Part shown: one piece after another, positions 54,689-63,422 of the stretch
Numbering within the stretch: the stretch's first letter is position 1
How the letters are laid out: each line of letters begins with the position of its first letter
Assembly (NCBI RefSeq): GCF_017876575.1
Contig: NZ_JAGIOE010000001.1
Coordinates: 4,754,443 to 4,818,442, forward strand
Source: Paeniglutamicibacter psychrophenolicus
GTDB taxonomy: Bacteria; Actinomycetota; Actinomycetes; Actinomycetales; Micrococcaceae
Direction: 5' to 3'
Length of the DNA: 64,000 nt
Notes under the pieces: model-generated
Databases searched by the model: none
What the model was told of the DNA's origin: nothing
What the model saw: the letters and a program-made list of their open reading frames with translations, nothing else
Made by a program: the position numbers and the translations under genes

Positions 54689-56044
54689 ATGACCACTAGT
54701 TCTCTACTGTCCAGAGGCAAGCCCAATGGCACGCCGGACGCGAAAAGGGTTGCCATCGGCGCCGGTGCCGGTGCTGCCATTGAGGTATATGACTTTATTG
54801 GTTTCGGTACGGCAGCCGCTCTGTATCTCGGCCCAGCATTCTTTCCGCACAGCAGCCCGCTGATCGGTACGCTCCAAGCATTCCTGACCCTCGGCGTCGG
54901 GTTTGTCGCCCGGCCTTTTGGCGGGATCATTGCCGGGTACTTTGGCGATCGGATCGGGCGCAAGCCAATGCTTGTCGCCTCCTTACTGGTCATGGGTTTC
55001 ATGACCGTGATCATGGGGTTGCTACCCACTTACGAACAAGTTGGAGCCCTGGCTCCAATTCTCTTGGTCTTCGTGCGCGTGATTCAGGGCATCGCGTTTG
55101 GTGCCGAGTGGGGAGGCGCGGTGCTAATGACCTACGAGCATGCGCCGCTCGATAAGAAAGGAAAATACACCGGAATCATGCATGCAGGATTCGCTGTGGG
55201 GTTGCTTCTGGCTAATCTGGCGTTCCTCGCCACCGCTCCTCTTGGCAACAACTGGTCGTGGCGAATTCCATTCCTGTTTAGTGCTGTTCTGATCATCCTC
55301 GGCCTTATTATCAGATCCAAACTGACCGAATCGCCAGCTTTCGAAGCGGCGGTTGAAGCCGGAAAAACGGCACATAACCCGCTCAAGGATGCGCTGTCCA
55401 ATGACTGGCGAGCCATCTTGCTGGGCGTGGCAATCCGTGTTGCAGAACCGGCAGGTTATGCGGTGGCGGTGACATTCATGTTGAGCTATCTAAAACTCAA
55501 TGGACTCGCTTCAAATTCCACCGTTCTTACGGCTGTGTGCGTGGCTGCCGCAGTAGGCATCTTTGCCACACCAATGTGGGGCAAACTGACGGATCGAGTT
55601 GGTCGTAAGCCGCTTTTCATCGGAGCCGTCATATTGGGTGCCATCATGGCAATCCCGTTGTTCCTCATGGCCAATACCGGCAGACCCCTGCTGATCGGCT
55701 TAGTGCTGATCCTCGCCTATCCAGTGTTCCAGAACGCACTGGTTGCCGTCCAAGGCACACTCTTGCCGGAGATGTACCGTCCCGAAATTCGGTTCTCGGG
55801 TGCCTCTCTTGCCTACCAGCTGTCTGCGGTTATTGCAGGATTCACGCCGTTTATCGCTTCCGCCTTGTACCTCTGGGTTGGATGGGTGGGCCCCGCGGTG
55901 CTCTTCATGGTCTTTTGTGCGATCAGTGGAACCGCAGTGCTGTTTGTGCGTGAATCCTGGGGCCACAATTTGAAGGCCGAAGCCAAAATCCTGATGGATC
56001 AGGAATCCCGCAACCACGAATACGCAGAGGAACCTACAAATTGA
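54689..56044 (+). CDS. MHS-family (MFS) organic-acid:proton symporter
   Basis: The 451-residue importer has 12 predicted helices and the metabolite:H+ symporter features: IEVYDFIGFGTAAALYLGPA in helix 1, FVARPFGGIIAGYFGDRIGR with motif A, and GRKPLFIGAVILGAIMAIPL in the second half. MHS members import dicarboxylates, shikimate, betaine or other acids. Start ATG 54689 precedes the family N-terminus; the frame is open to 54578 over the operator. Its stop overlaps the TTG start of the next gene, so translation is coupled. Confidence 0.9.
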   Translation: MTTSSLLSRGKPNGTPDAKRVAIGAGAGAAIEVYDFIGFGTAAALYLGPAFFPHSSPLIGTLQAFLTLGVGFVARPFGGIIAGYFGDRIGRKPMLVASLLVMGFMTVIMGLLPTYEQVGALAPILLVFVRVIQGIAFGAEWGGAVLMTYEHAPLDKKGKYTGIMHAGFAVGLLLANLAFLATAPLGNNWSWRIPFLFSAVLIILGLIIRSKLTESPAFEAAVEAGKTAHNPLKDALSNDWRAILLGVAIRVAEPAGYAVAVTFMLSYLKLNGLASNSTVLTAVCVAAAVGIFATPMWGKLTDRVGRKPLFIGAVILGAIMAIPLFLMANTGRPLLIGLVLILAYPVFQNALVAVQGTLLPEMYRPEIRFSGASLAYQLSAVIAGFTPFIASALYLWVGWVGPAVLFMVFCAISGTAVLFVRESWGHNLKAEAKILMDQESRNHEYAEEPTN

Positions 56045-56871
56045 GTGCACTCAAATTGCCAGCTCTGGAATTGGGCGGTAAGACCATCATGATCACCGGG
56101 GCGGCGCAGGGACTTGGTGCGCAAATTGCCGAGTTGTGCAGCGAAGGCGGAGCGAACGTCGTGCTAACGGACATCGGTTCCACGGATGAGGTTGTCCAAC
56201 GAATCACTGCAGGTGGTGGTCGAGCCCTGGGTCTCAAGCTTGACGTGACGAAACCCGGCGACTGGGACCGGGCCGTCGAGCGTTGCCTAGCGGATTTTGG
56301 AGGCATCGACGGGCTGGTGAACAATGCGGGGGTAACCCACAGAGTGGATATTCAAGACACCACCACCGCCGATTGGGAGTCGGTGATGAACATCAATCTT
56401 AATGGTCCCTTCTATGGCATCCGTGCCGTCGGAGCGACAATGCGGCGAACACCTGGCGGTTCGATCGTCAATATATCCTCCGCCCTCGGCCTAGTCGGGC
56501 ACCCCGCGGCTGCCTACTCCACCAGCAAGTGGGCCATTCGCGGCCTAACTCGAGCCGCCTGTGGCACCTTTGCCGCGGACAATATTCGGGTGAATTCTGT
56601 GCATCCGGGAGTCATGAAGACCCCGATGGCCGTGGGCGGAACAAATGCTTACTTGGATGCCAACATTGATCTGACGCCGCTTGGCAGACTCGCGGACAGT
56701 ATCGAGGTTGCCCGGGTCGTAACCTTTCTCTTGTCGGAGTACGCATCGTACGTTTCCGGTGCGGAGATCGCCGTGGACGGCGGCTACTCGGCGTTTGGCG
56801 GTCAGAACGAGGCCTATCGCATTATGAAAGAACAAGAAGAGTCTCGCTTCGCCAAGACAAGCGAAGCCTAG
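56041..56871 (+). CDS. SDR-family dehydrogenase
   Basis: The 276-residue classical short-chain dehydrogenase has NAD(P)-binding TGAAQGLG (19-26), NNAG (94-97), Ser146/147 and the catalytic Tyr159-Lys163 pair in YSTSK. The LTDI segment after strand 2 has an Asp, which favours NAD. The start is TTG 56041 overlapping the transporter stop, with GAGGAA upstream. The C-terminal extension after VDGGYSAFGG is longer than usual. In the cluster it probably oxidises an imported hydroxy acid or its ring-opened product. Confidence 0.9.
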   Translation: MSALKLPALELGGKTIMITGAAQGLGAQIAELCSEGGANVVLTDIGSTDEVVQRITAGGGRALGLKLDVTKPGDWDRAVERCLADFGGIDGLVNNAGVTHRVDIQDTTTADWESVMNINLNGPFYGIRAVGATMRRTPGGSIVNISSALGLVGHPAAAYSTSKWAIRGLTRAACGTFAADNIRVNSVHPGVMKTPMAVGGTNAYLDANIDLTPLGRLADSIEVARVVTFLLSEYASYVSGAEIAVDGGYSAFGGQNEAYRIMKEQEESRFAKTSEA

Positions 56872-56895
56872 ACAAACAATTACAGGGAGCACGAG

Positions 56896-57426
56896 ATGGA
56901 CACCAATGTAGAAACGGCGACCCTTCAACAGGACGCTGTCGACGGCATCGTAAAGGATTGGATGCGGATTCTGCCTGGAACCGATGTCAGCAGTCTTCAA
57001 ATCATGAGCCGCATGTTGCGAGTGATTCGTTCCTTTGAGCGTCGGAGAGAAGACCTGCTTATTCAGTATGGCCTTGAGCCATGGTCGTTTGACATGTTGG
57101 CCGCGTTGCGCAGGAACCCCGGTGGTGTTTCCAGTCCGGGTGAGCTCATTGCCGCCACCCTGGTGACATCCGGGACAATGACGACTCGATTGAAGTCCCT
57201 CGAACGTCGGGGGTTGATTGTTCGGCGCAAGGGCGAAACCGACGGACGCAACGTCGTGGTGACGCTTACTGCGGCCGGACGCGAAAGCGTTGACGATGCG
57301 TTCGAGGACGTGCTTCAAGTCCAACGCGACGTCGTTGCTTCCCTCAATGACCACGAGCAAGCCGCTCTCGAAGGCGTTTTGCGCACGATCCTGTCGGCAC
57401 AGGAACCCCCAACTATCACCAACTAA
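56896..57426 (+). CDS. MarR-family transcriptional regulator
   Basis: The 176-residue regulator has the winged-helix core: GLEPWSFDMLAALRRNPGG, TSGTMTTRLKSLERRGLI (recognition helix) and the wing RRKGETDGRNVVVTLT, between N- and C-terminal dimer helices. It is encoded inside the catabolic cluster and is the natural candidate to bind the palindrome at 54574-54592 and release it when a pathway compound is present. GGGAGC precedes ATG 56896. Confidence 0.92.
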   Translation: MDTNVETATLQQDAVDGIVKDWMRILPGTDVSSLQIMSRMLRVIRSFERRREDLLIQYGLEPWSFDMLAALRRNPGGVSSPGELIAATLVTSGTMTTRLKSLERRGLIVRRKGETDGRNVVVTLTAAGRESVDDAFEDVLQVQRDVVASLNDHEQAALEGVLRTILSAQEPPTITN

Positions 57427-57465
57427 ATCGGGCTGAGCTGCCCGCAGATTACATCAGGAGATTTC

Positions 57466-58380
57466 ATGACACTTCAAACCGCCGACTGGGCACTTGCCAC
57501 TATCGAAAGCGAGGGACAGACCCTTGCCTGCATTGAAACGGCCGACGGATTCTTCCTTCTTGAACCTTCGCTGGCCCGAGTAGGCCTTGCCGATCAAACG
57601 ACCGTCATATCCCTATTCGAAGACTGGGCCGCGTCTGCAACGGCGCTGAAGGCAGCGGTTGCCCAACTCGAACCGGCCGATCGCATCGAACCCGATCGAC
57701 GCCTAGCTCCACTCCAGCACCCTGGAAAGATCGTGTGTGCCGGTGCCAACTACTTTGACCATCTGGAGGAAATGGGCATCAGCGGAGCAACCAAGGAGAA
57801 CCAGCGATTGTTCTTCTTCATGAAGCCCCCACGTAATTCGATTGTGGGAGAAGGAGATACGGTCCGGATGCCCATCGAAACCAAGGAGTTCGACTGGGAA
57901 GTCGAGCTTGCCGCCGTGATCGGGCACACAGCTCGGAACGTCAGCCCGGAGGAAGCGCTGCAGCACGTGGCCGGATATACGGTGGCAATTGATTTCAGCG
58001 CCCGTGATCACAACCGTGCGCCGGACACGTTCTACAAACTAGATTGGACTGCGGGGAAAGGTCACGATACTTGTTGCCCTATCGGCCCACGCATTGTGCC
58101 GAGTTCGCAGATGCCCGATCCGCAGGACGTTGGATTGCGATTGAGCGTAAATGGCGAACTCAAGCAAGACGGGCGTTCTTCCTCTATGGTGTTCACGCTA
58201 GCGGAACAAATTTCTGCCCTTTCTCGAATCATGACCCTGGATCCGGGAGATCTCATCCTAACGGGCACACCAGCCGGTGTTGGCGCTCCCAGGCAAACCT
58301 GGCTTTCGGTGGGCGACCGGGTTGCCGTGGAGATCGACCATATTGGTGGCTTCGAGGTGGCTATCCAGAGCCCTGCCTAA
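57466..58380 (+). CDS. Fumarylacetoacetate-hydrolase-family enzyme
   Basis: The 304-residue protein has an N-terminal domain (1-80) and the FAH barrel: KIVCAGANYFDHLEEMG, FFFMKPPRNSIVGEGD, metal ligands Glu145 and Glu147 (DWEVELA) and Asp176 (AIDFSARD), and LDPGDLILTGTPAGVG. Members cleave C-C bonds of diketo acids, decarboxylate, or hydrolyse 2,4-diketo-3-deoxy sugar acids. AGGAG precedes ATG 57466. It is the last gene of the cluster; IS debris begins right after its stop. Confidence 0.92.
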   Translation: MTLQTADWALATIESEGQTLACIETADGFFLLEPSLARVGLADQTTVISLFEDWAASATALKAAVAQLEPADRIEPDRRLAPLQHPGKIVCAGANYFDHLEEMGISGATKENQRLFFFMKPPRNSIVGEGDTVRMPIETKEFDWEVELAAVIGHTARNVSPEEALQHVAGYTVAIDFSARDHNRAPDTFYKLDWTAGKGHDTCCPIGPRIVPSSQMPDPQDVGLRLSVNGELKQDGRSSSMVFTLAEQISALSRIMTLDPGDLILTGTPAGVGAPRQTWLSVGDRVAVEIDHIGGFEVAIQSPA

Positions 58381-58385
58381 CTGTA

Positions 58386-58680
58386 TTAACCACGAAGGCC
58401 AGGCCTACGGTCGGCCGGTGTCAGCCCCTTCAGCGTGGTGCATCCTCGACGATGGGTGTCATAGCCTGGCCTGTCGGGAAAGACGGCAACGCGTTCGGCC
58501 TCCGAGCGGCATGGCCAGGCGTACCCCCCCATTCCGGGCATGGTGCGGTTGGCTCGCTCGACCTTACCGTTGAGCTGGGGTCGATACGGACGGGTGAACT
58601 TGTGTTTGATCACCGGCTCCAAGGCGTCGGCGAAGGCGTGGAAACGGTATCAGGACCCGTTGTCCGAGTTAAGCCGAATC
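58386..58680 (-). mobile_element. Remnant of an IS481-like transposase (integrase core, C-terminal part)
   Basis: The minus strand reads SDNGS, then an in-frame TGA at 58650-58652, then YRFHAFADALEPVIKHKFTR and PYRPQLNGKVERANRT, the conserved DDE-core segment containing the third catalytic Glu (KVER). Several substitutions (GMGGYAWPC, TTLKGLTPADRR) and the stop show that it is decayed. The N-terminal part is missing, and no terminal inverted repeats are recognisable. Confidence 0.8.
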
Positions 58681-58696
58681 GGTTTAAGAGGGCCAA

Positions 58697-59005
58697 GGGC
58701 TTAGCCGGCAGGGACTTCGAACGGTTCATCACCGAGGACCTCGGCGCCAATTTGGTGCGGCCGGACCGCAAGGACGAAAGCCCCGGTTCGGGAAGTTCGG
58801 CGCCATCCGCCAGTGGATCGAGTCCGTCTTCGACAGCCACAAGGGCCAACTTGGCCTCGAGCACCCCGGTGCCCGGACCCTCGACGGGCTCTACACCCGC
58901 GTCGCCTCGAAGCTCCTGGCCCTCTCGGCCGGGATCTGGCACAGCTGGAAGACCCACGGACCCTGGAAACGCTCCCTGACCGCCTGCGACCTTCGATTTC
59001 ATTAG
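58697..59005 (+). mobile_element. Remnant of an IS982-like transposase C-terminus
   Basis: The plus strand reads GLAGRDFERFITEDLGANLV and PDRKDE, then shifts frame near 58780 to FGKFGAIRQWIESVFDSHKG, QLGLEHPGARTL, LALSAGIWHSWKTHGPWKRS and a stop at 59005. This is the C-terminal part of a DDE transposase with the IRQWIESVFD/QLGLE signature. It is 5'-truncated and frameshifted, abutting a fragment of an unrelated IS on the other strand. Confidence 0.72.
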
Positions 59006-59102
59006 GACTTAATCTAGGCCCGCTCGTGGCGGTTCCCTGCCGTGGTGGCGTTCCCGATTATTCCATCGAAGGGCCCGGGGAGTCCCGTGCGATACTGGCG
59101 CC

Positions 59103-59977
59103 ATGAGCGCTCCGCTGTCCCTGCCGAGGACCATCGCAACCGCTGCCGGTCCGGTCGAGATCGCACTCCTGAAGGCCGGGGAGCACACAGTGCTCTTCTT
59201 CCCGGGCGGACACTGCTCGGCGGACAGCGACTGCGGATGGGAGCTCTATACGAGCATCGGATACTCGGTCCTCTCGTTTTCGCGGCCCGGGTACGGCCGA
59301 ACCCGGTGGGCCGGATGGATGCCGCAGCGTTCGCCGACCTCGTGCACGAGACCTGCCGGGTTCTGGGGCTCACATCGATCGCGGCCTCGGCCGGTGTCTC
59401 GTACGGCGGGATGCAGGCGGTGCATGTCGCGTCGCGCCCTGGGATCCGCGCCGGATGCCTGGTGCTGCACAGCTGTGCGCCCTCAGCACTCCCCTACCCC
59501 GACACCCGCGCGGAGTCCTTGGCCGGCCCAGTGGTCTTCGCCCCGGACGTTGAAGCGGCAACCTGGTGGCTGGTGCGTCGCATGGTGGGCACGGAGTCAG
59601 GCCTGCGGTTCATGCTCGGCCAGCTGTCCACGCTTCCGGCCAGCCAGTGGTGAGACAGGTTCCCGCCACCCGAGCAGGCCAAAGCACACCGGTTCCTGCA
59701 GGGAATGCGCTCCCCACACGGATTAGTTGCCGGCCTGCGCCAAGGCACCGCGGCGGGTGCCGCGGCCCGGCGCGCGGCGCTGTCCCGGGTGGCGTGCCCG
59801 GCGTTGGTCACGGCCTCGTCCTTCGACGGGGGTGTCTCGTTCCGCCACGCCCTGGACTACCGGGACAACTTGCTCGATGTCCGCCTGGTCGTGCTCACCT
59901 CGCCCACGCACCTGCTCTGGCTCGGGCCCGGCCGTATGGCATTGGCCGATGCCATGCGCGACTTCATGGACGCATGA
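59103..59977 (+). pseudogene. Alpha/beta hydrolase gene with a frameshift and a nonsense codon
   Basis: The first frame from ATG 59103 gives LFFPGGHCSADSDCGWELY and FSRPGYGRT, then loses sense. Adding one G near 59305 restores RVGRMDAAAFADLVHETC, GVSYGGMQAVHVASRPG (nucleophile Ser in GVSYGG) and on to ASQW at 59650. A TGA at 59651-59653 stands where TGG would continue to DRFPPPEQAKAHRFLQGM, and the same frame then runs to 59977 (TSPTHLLWLGPGRMALADAM). Two independent lesions make this a pseudogene. It lies next to IS debris. Confidence 0.82.
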
Positions 59978-60018
59978 GCTTCGCCGTGTCCCTGCCCCGC
60001 CCATGGGGTCGGCTCTCC

Positions 60019-61071
60019 CTATCCTCGCTGTGCCGCCTTGCCCTCGCGGGCCAGCAGCCAGATCAGGTAGACGCCGCCGATGCTCACGGTCACCACGCCC
60101 ACCGGCAGCTGCACCGGGGCGAAGAGCCGCTGGGCCACCAGGTCGCTGGCCACCAGCAGCAACGCGCCCATGCAGGCCGCCGGGGCCAGGCGCATGCCCG
60201 CGGCCCGGTTCAGCCGCTTGGCCAGCTGCGGGGCCACCAGTGCCACAAAGGCGATGGGCCCGGCGACCGCGGTGGTGGCGGCGGTCAGCAACACGGCCAG
60301 CACCACCATGGCCAGTCGTGCCGGTTCCACGCGTATGCCCAGGGCGGTGGCCGTGTCATCCCCCATTTCCAGCATGTTCAGCGTCGTCCCGCCGGCCAGG
60401 ACGAGTCCCAGGATCGGGACGATGGCGATCAGCGCCGGGATGAGCACCGGCCAGCCGACCCCGTTGAGGGTTCCTGCTCCCCACACCGCCGCGGCCATCG
60501 CCACCTCGATCTCCGCGCGCAGCACCAGCCACTGGTTCAGGGCCGCGAGCATCGCGGAAATGCCGATGCCCACCAGGATCAGCCGGAAGCCGTGGGAGCC
60601 ACGCCGCCAGGCCAGGAAGTACACCGCCAGGGCGGTGAGCAGGCCTCCGGCGAGCGCCCCGAGCGAGGTGGCCAGGAAGCTGCCGCCCACCAGGGTCAGG
60701 GCCAGCAGCGCCCCGGTGTAGGCACCGGTGGAAAAGCCGATGATGTCGGGGGAGCCCAGCGGGTTGCGGGTCAGCGACTGGAACACCGCACCGGCCACAC
60801 CCAGCGCGGCACCGAAGGCCAGCGCGGCCACGGCGCGCGGGGCACGCCACTGGAGCACGATGGTGCTCTCCAGCCCTTCCCCTCCGCCGAGGATGACGTC
60901 GATGACCTTGCCCGGGCCCATGGGATAGTCGCCGCTGCCGACCACCAGCAGAGCGAAGAGCACGGCCAGCCCCGAGAGCAACAGGCACAGGGCACTCTCG
61001 CGGCCCAGGCGCCGGGCCCGGCCAGGTATGCGGACCCGGGAAGCTGCCCGGGCTTCCGGCCCGGCGCTCAT
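60019..61071 (-). CDS. FecCD-type siderophore ABC permease (second)
   Basis: The 350-residue permease of the FecD/FepG type has about nine to ten helices, LQWRAPRAVAALAFGAALGV, GAVFQSLTRNPLGSPDIIGF and TTAVAGPIAFVALVAPQLAK, the last carrying the ATPase-coupling helices. Its ATG at 61071 overlaps the stop of the upstream permease (ATGA). The two form the membrane heterodimer for a ferric siderophore. No ATPase gene follows; the adjacent gene is a pseudogene on the other strand. Confidence 0.92.
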   Translation of the reverse strand: MSAGPEARAASRVRIPGRARRLGRESALCLLLSGLAVLFALLVVGSGDYPMGPGKVIDVILGGGEGLESTIVLQWRAPRAVAALAFGAALGVAGAVFQSLTRNPLGSPDIIGFSTGAYTGALLALTLVGGSFLATSLGALAGGLLTALAVYFLAWRRGSHGFRLILVGIGISAMLAALNQWLVLRAEIEVAMAAAVWGAGTLNGVGWPVLIPALIAIVPILGLVLAGGTTLNMLEMGDDTATALGIRVEPARLAMVVLAVLLTAATTAVAGPIAFVALVAPQLAKRLNRAAGMRLAPAACMGALLLVASDLVAQRLFAPVQLPVGVVTVSIGGVYLIWLLAREGKAAQRG

Positions 61072-62192
61072 ACGGCCACCGGCTTCTTGCGGCGGGCCAG
61101 CATGATCAGCACCGGGGCGCCGACGAAGGCGCAGACCACCCCGGCCTCGAGTTCCCCGGGGATGACGACCCTGCCCAGCACGTCGGCCAGCAGCAGGATG
61201 ATCGGGGCGAGCACCGCGGTGTAGGCCAGCATCCAGCGGGCATCGGGCCCGGAAAAGCGTCGGGCCAGGTGCGGGGCCATCAGCCCCAGGAAGCTGATCG
61301 CGCCCACCGCGGCGGTGGCCGCCCCGGCCAGCACCGTGACGGCCAGCAGGATCAGCACCCGCGCCCGGCCCACCTTGTAGCCCAGGGCCAGGGCGGTGTC
61401 GTCCCCCAGGGCCAGGGCGTTGAGCGAGCGGCCCGTGAAGCCGGCCAGCACGAAACCCACCAGCACCGCGATTCCCAGCGGGGCCAGCACGTCCGCGGAG
61501 CGGCCCTCCAGGGAGCCGATGGTCCAGGCCCGCAACTGGTCGAAGGCCGAGGGGTGGACCAGGGCCAGGGCCGTGCCGATCCCGGAGAGCACCGCGCCGA
61601 GGGCAACTCCGGCCAGCACCAGCCTGACCGGGTCGCTGGAACGTGCCCCGGCCATGCCCACCAGGTACACGGCCCCGGTGGCCAGCACCGCCCCGCCGAA
61701 GGCGAACCAGACGTAGCCGTTGAATCCGTTGATCCCGAAGGTGCCCACGGCAATGACGATGGCCAGCGAGGCGCCTGCGTTCACGCCCAGGATCCCGGGT
61801 TCGGCCAGGGCATTGCGGGTCATGGATTGGACCAGCGCCCCGGCGATGCCCAGCGCGCTTCCGGCCAGGATGCCCAGGACGGCGCGCGGGAAGCGGGAGT
61901 CGCGGATGATGGCGTGGTCGGCGGAGTCGTTGGGGTCCAGCAGGGCCTGCCACAGAACGGCCAACTCGATGTGTTTGGAACCCACGGCCAGGGACAACAG
62001 TGCCAACAGCAGAAGCACGGCCGCAAAAAAGACCAGCAGTGACGTGCGTCGCATGTTCGCCCGGGCGTTGCCGGCCGAACCGCTCGCCCCTGTTCCCGCC
62101 ATGACGCCGGCCTGACCGCCGCCGGGGCCCGGACTCCCGGGGACGGCTTGGGCTTTTTTGGGGTTCGCCGCAGCGGGGGTGGGGCTGGCCAC
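61068..62192 (-). CDS. FecCD-type siderophore ABC permease (first)
   Basis: The 374-residue protein has a Pro/Gly/Ala-rich cytoplasmic N-terminus (1-45), then the FecC pattern: DSRFPRAVLGILAGSALGIA, GALVQSMTRNALAEPGILGV, VGAISFLGLMAPHLARRFSG and RVVIPGELEAGVVCAFVGAP. GTG 62192 has a strong AAGGAG 7 bases upstream. It is divergent from the binding-protein gene and coupled to the second permease. Confidence 0.92.
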   Translation of the reverse strand: MASPTPAAANPKKAQAVPGSPGPGGGQAGVMAGTGASGSAGNARANMRRTSLLVFFAAVLLLLALLSLAVGSKHIELAVLWQALLDPNDSADHAIIRDSRFPRAVLGILAGSALGIAGALVQSMTRNALAEPGILGVNAGASLAIVIAVGTFGINGFNGYVWFAFGGAVLATGAVYLVGMAGARSSDPVRLVLAGVALGAVLSGIGTALALVHPSAFDQLRAWTIGSLEGRSADVLAPLGIAVLVGFVLAGFTGRSLNALALGDDTALALGYKVGRARVLILLAVTVLAGAATAAVGAISFLGLMAPHLARRFSGPDARWMLAYTAVLAPIILLLADVLGRVVIPGELEAGVVCAFVGAPVLIMLARRKKPVAV

Positions 62193-62269
62193 GATTCATC
62201 TCCTTAGCTTCGAACCGTTCAACACTACCGCGTGGGAATGCGGCCGGGACAGCTCGCTGCGGTGTCGAC

Positions 62270-62288
62270 TTAGGCACAGGCAACATGA
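62270..62288. promoter_or_regulatory. Weak candidate iron box
   Basis: TTAGGCACAGGCAACATGA shares the TTAGG start and parts of the second half with the IdeR/DtxR consensus (TTAGGTTAGSCTAACCTAA), about 11 of 19 positions. Its position just before the -10 of the siderophore-binding gene is right for iron repression, but the match is low. Confidence 0.3.
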
Positions 62289-62289
62289 A

Positions 62290-62304
62290 TACGATACATT
62301 GGCG
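62290..62304 (+). promoter_or_regulatory. Likely -10 box of the siderophore-binding gene
   Basis: TACGAT (62290-62295) lies 8 bases before GTG 62304, so the mRNA would start at or just before the start codon. Confidence 0.5.
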
Positions 62305-63341
62305 TGGTGAAATTGATTTCTTCGAGCCTTCGGCCCCGTTTCGGCGCCGCCAAGGCAGCAGCCGCACTGTTCCTGATCGCCCTGACCGCAGGCTGTGCAG
62401 CCGGCGGCTCCACCGACACCGCGCCGGGCAACTCCGACGTCGCCGTCGGCGGGGAGCGTTTCTCCACCGCGGACGAGGCCACCGCCAAGTTCGGTGCCAA
62501 CACGGCCCCGGGCGTGTTCCCGCGCGCGTTGACCCATGCCAACGGCACCACCGAGATCACCAAGAAGCCCGAGCGCGTCGTGGTGCTGGACACCGGCGAA
62601 CTCGATGCAGTGCTGTCACTGGGCATCACCCCGGTCGGCATCCCCTCCACCGAGGGCGCCAATTCGATCCCCAGCTACCTGGCCGACGCCGTCAAGGACG
62701 CCAAGACCGTGGGCACCATCCAGGAACTGAACCTGGAGGCCGTCGCGGCGTTGAAGCCGGATTTGATCATTGGTTCCCAGCTGCGCGCCGACAAGCTCTA
62801 CCCGCAGCTTGCACAGATCGCCCCGACCGTCTTCTCGATCCGCCCGGGCTTCCCATGGAAGGAAAACTTCCGGCTGGCCGCCGCCGCGCTCGGTGAGGAG
62901 ACCAAGGCCGTCGAGGTGCTCAATGCCTACCAGGACAAGGCCACTGCGCTGAACAAGGACGTTGAGGGCGATCCGAAGATCTCCCTGCTGCGTTTCATGC
63001 CCGAGAAGATCCGGCTGTACGGCAATGCCTCGCTGATCGGCGTCATCCTGGAAGACGCAGGGTTCTCCCGCCCGGCCAACCAGGACATCGAGGACCTGGC
63101 CAAGGAGATTTCCGCCGAGAACCTGGCCGAGGCCGATTCGGATTGGATCTTCTACACCTCCTACGGCACCCCGGAGGCCACCGGCGAGAAGGCCGCGCTC
63201 GAGGGCCCGATCTGGGACAAGCTCGAGGCCGTCAAGGCCGGGAACGTGCAGCGCGTGAACGACGACGTCTGGTTCCTGGGCCTGGGCCCGACAGGCGCCT
63301 CGATCGTGCTCGACGACCTGCGCGGCTACCTGGTGAAGTAG
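62304..63341 (+). CDS. Iron-siderophore-binding lipoprotein
   Basis: The 345-residue extracellular protein has a signal with lipobox LTAGC (Cys31) and the FepB/FecB-type fold: KKPERVVVLDTGELDAVLSL, ALKPDLIIGSQ, IAPTVFSIRPGFPWKENF, and a late VNDDVWFLGLGPTGASIVLD. It should capture a ferric siderophore for the divergently encoded permeases. It starts at GTG 62304 (or GTG 62307). The siderophore type is unknown, and no biosynthesis gene is in the window. Confidence 0.93.
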   Translation: MVKLISSSLRPRFGAAKAAAALFLIALTAGCAAGGSTDTAPGNSDVAVGGERFSTADEATAKFGANTAPGVFPRALTHANGTTEITKKPERVVVLDTGELDAVLSLGITPVGIPSTEGANSIPSYLADAVKDAKTVGTIQELNLEAVAALKPDLIIGSQLRADKLYPQLAQIAPTVFSIRPGFPWKENFRLAAAALGEETKAVEVLNAYQDKATALNKDVEGDPKISLLRFMPEKIRLYGNASLIGVILEDAGFSRPANQDIEDLAKEISAENLAEADSDWIFYTSYGTPEATGEKAALEGPIWDKLEAVKAGNVQRVNDDVWFLGLGPTGASIVLDDLRGYLVK

Positions 63342-63370
63342 CTTCGCACTTCCTGATTGATTCCTGCTTC

Positions 63371-63402
63371 GTGTGGGGCCCGGCCAACGCCGGGCCCCAC
63401 AC
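63371..63402. terminator. Terminator between convergent genes
   Basis: A perfect 14-bp stem GTGTGGGGCCCGGC/GCCGGGCCCCACAC with a 4-base loop lies between the siderophore-binding gene and the convergent DUF2848 gene. Confidence 0.75.
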
Positions 63403-63422
63403 GTGCTTAACCGGCCAGGGCC

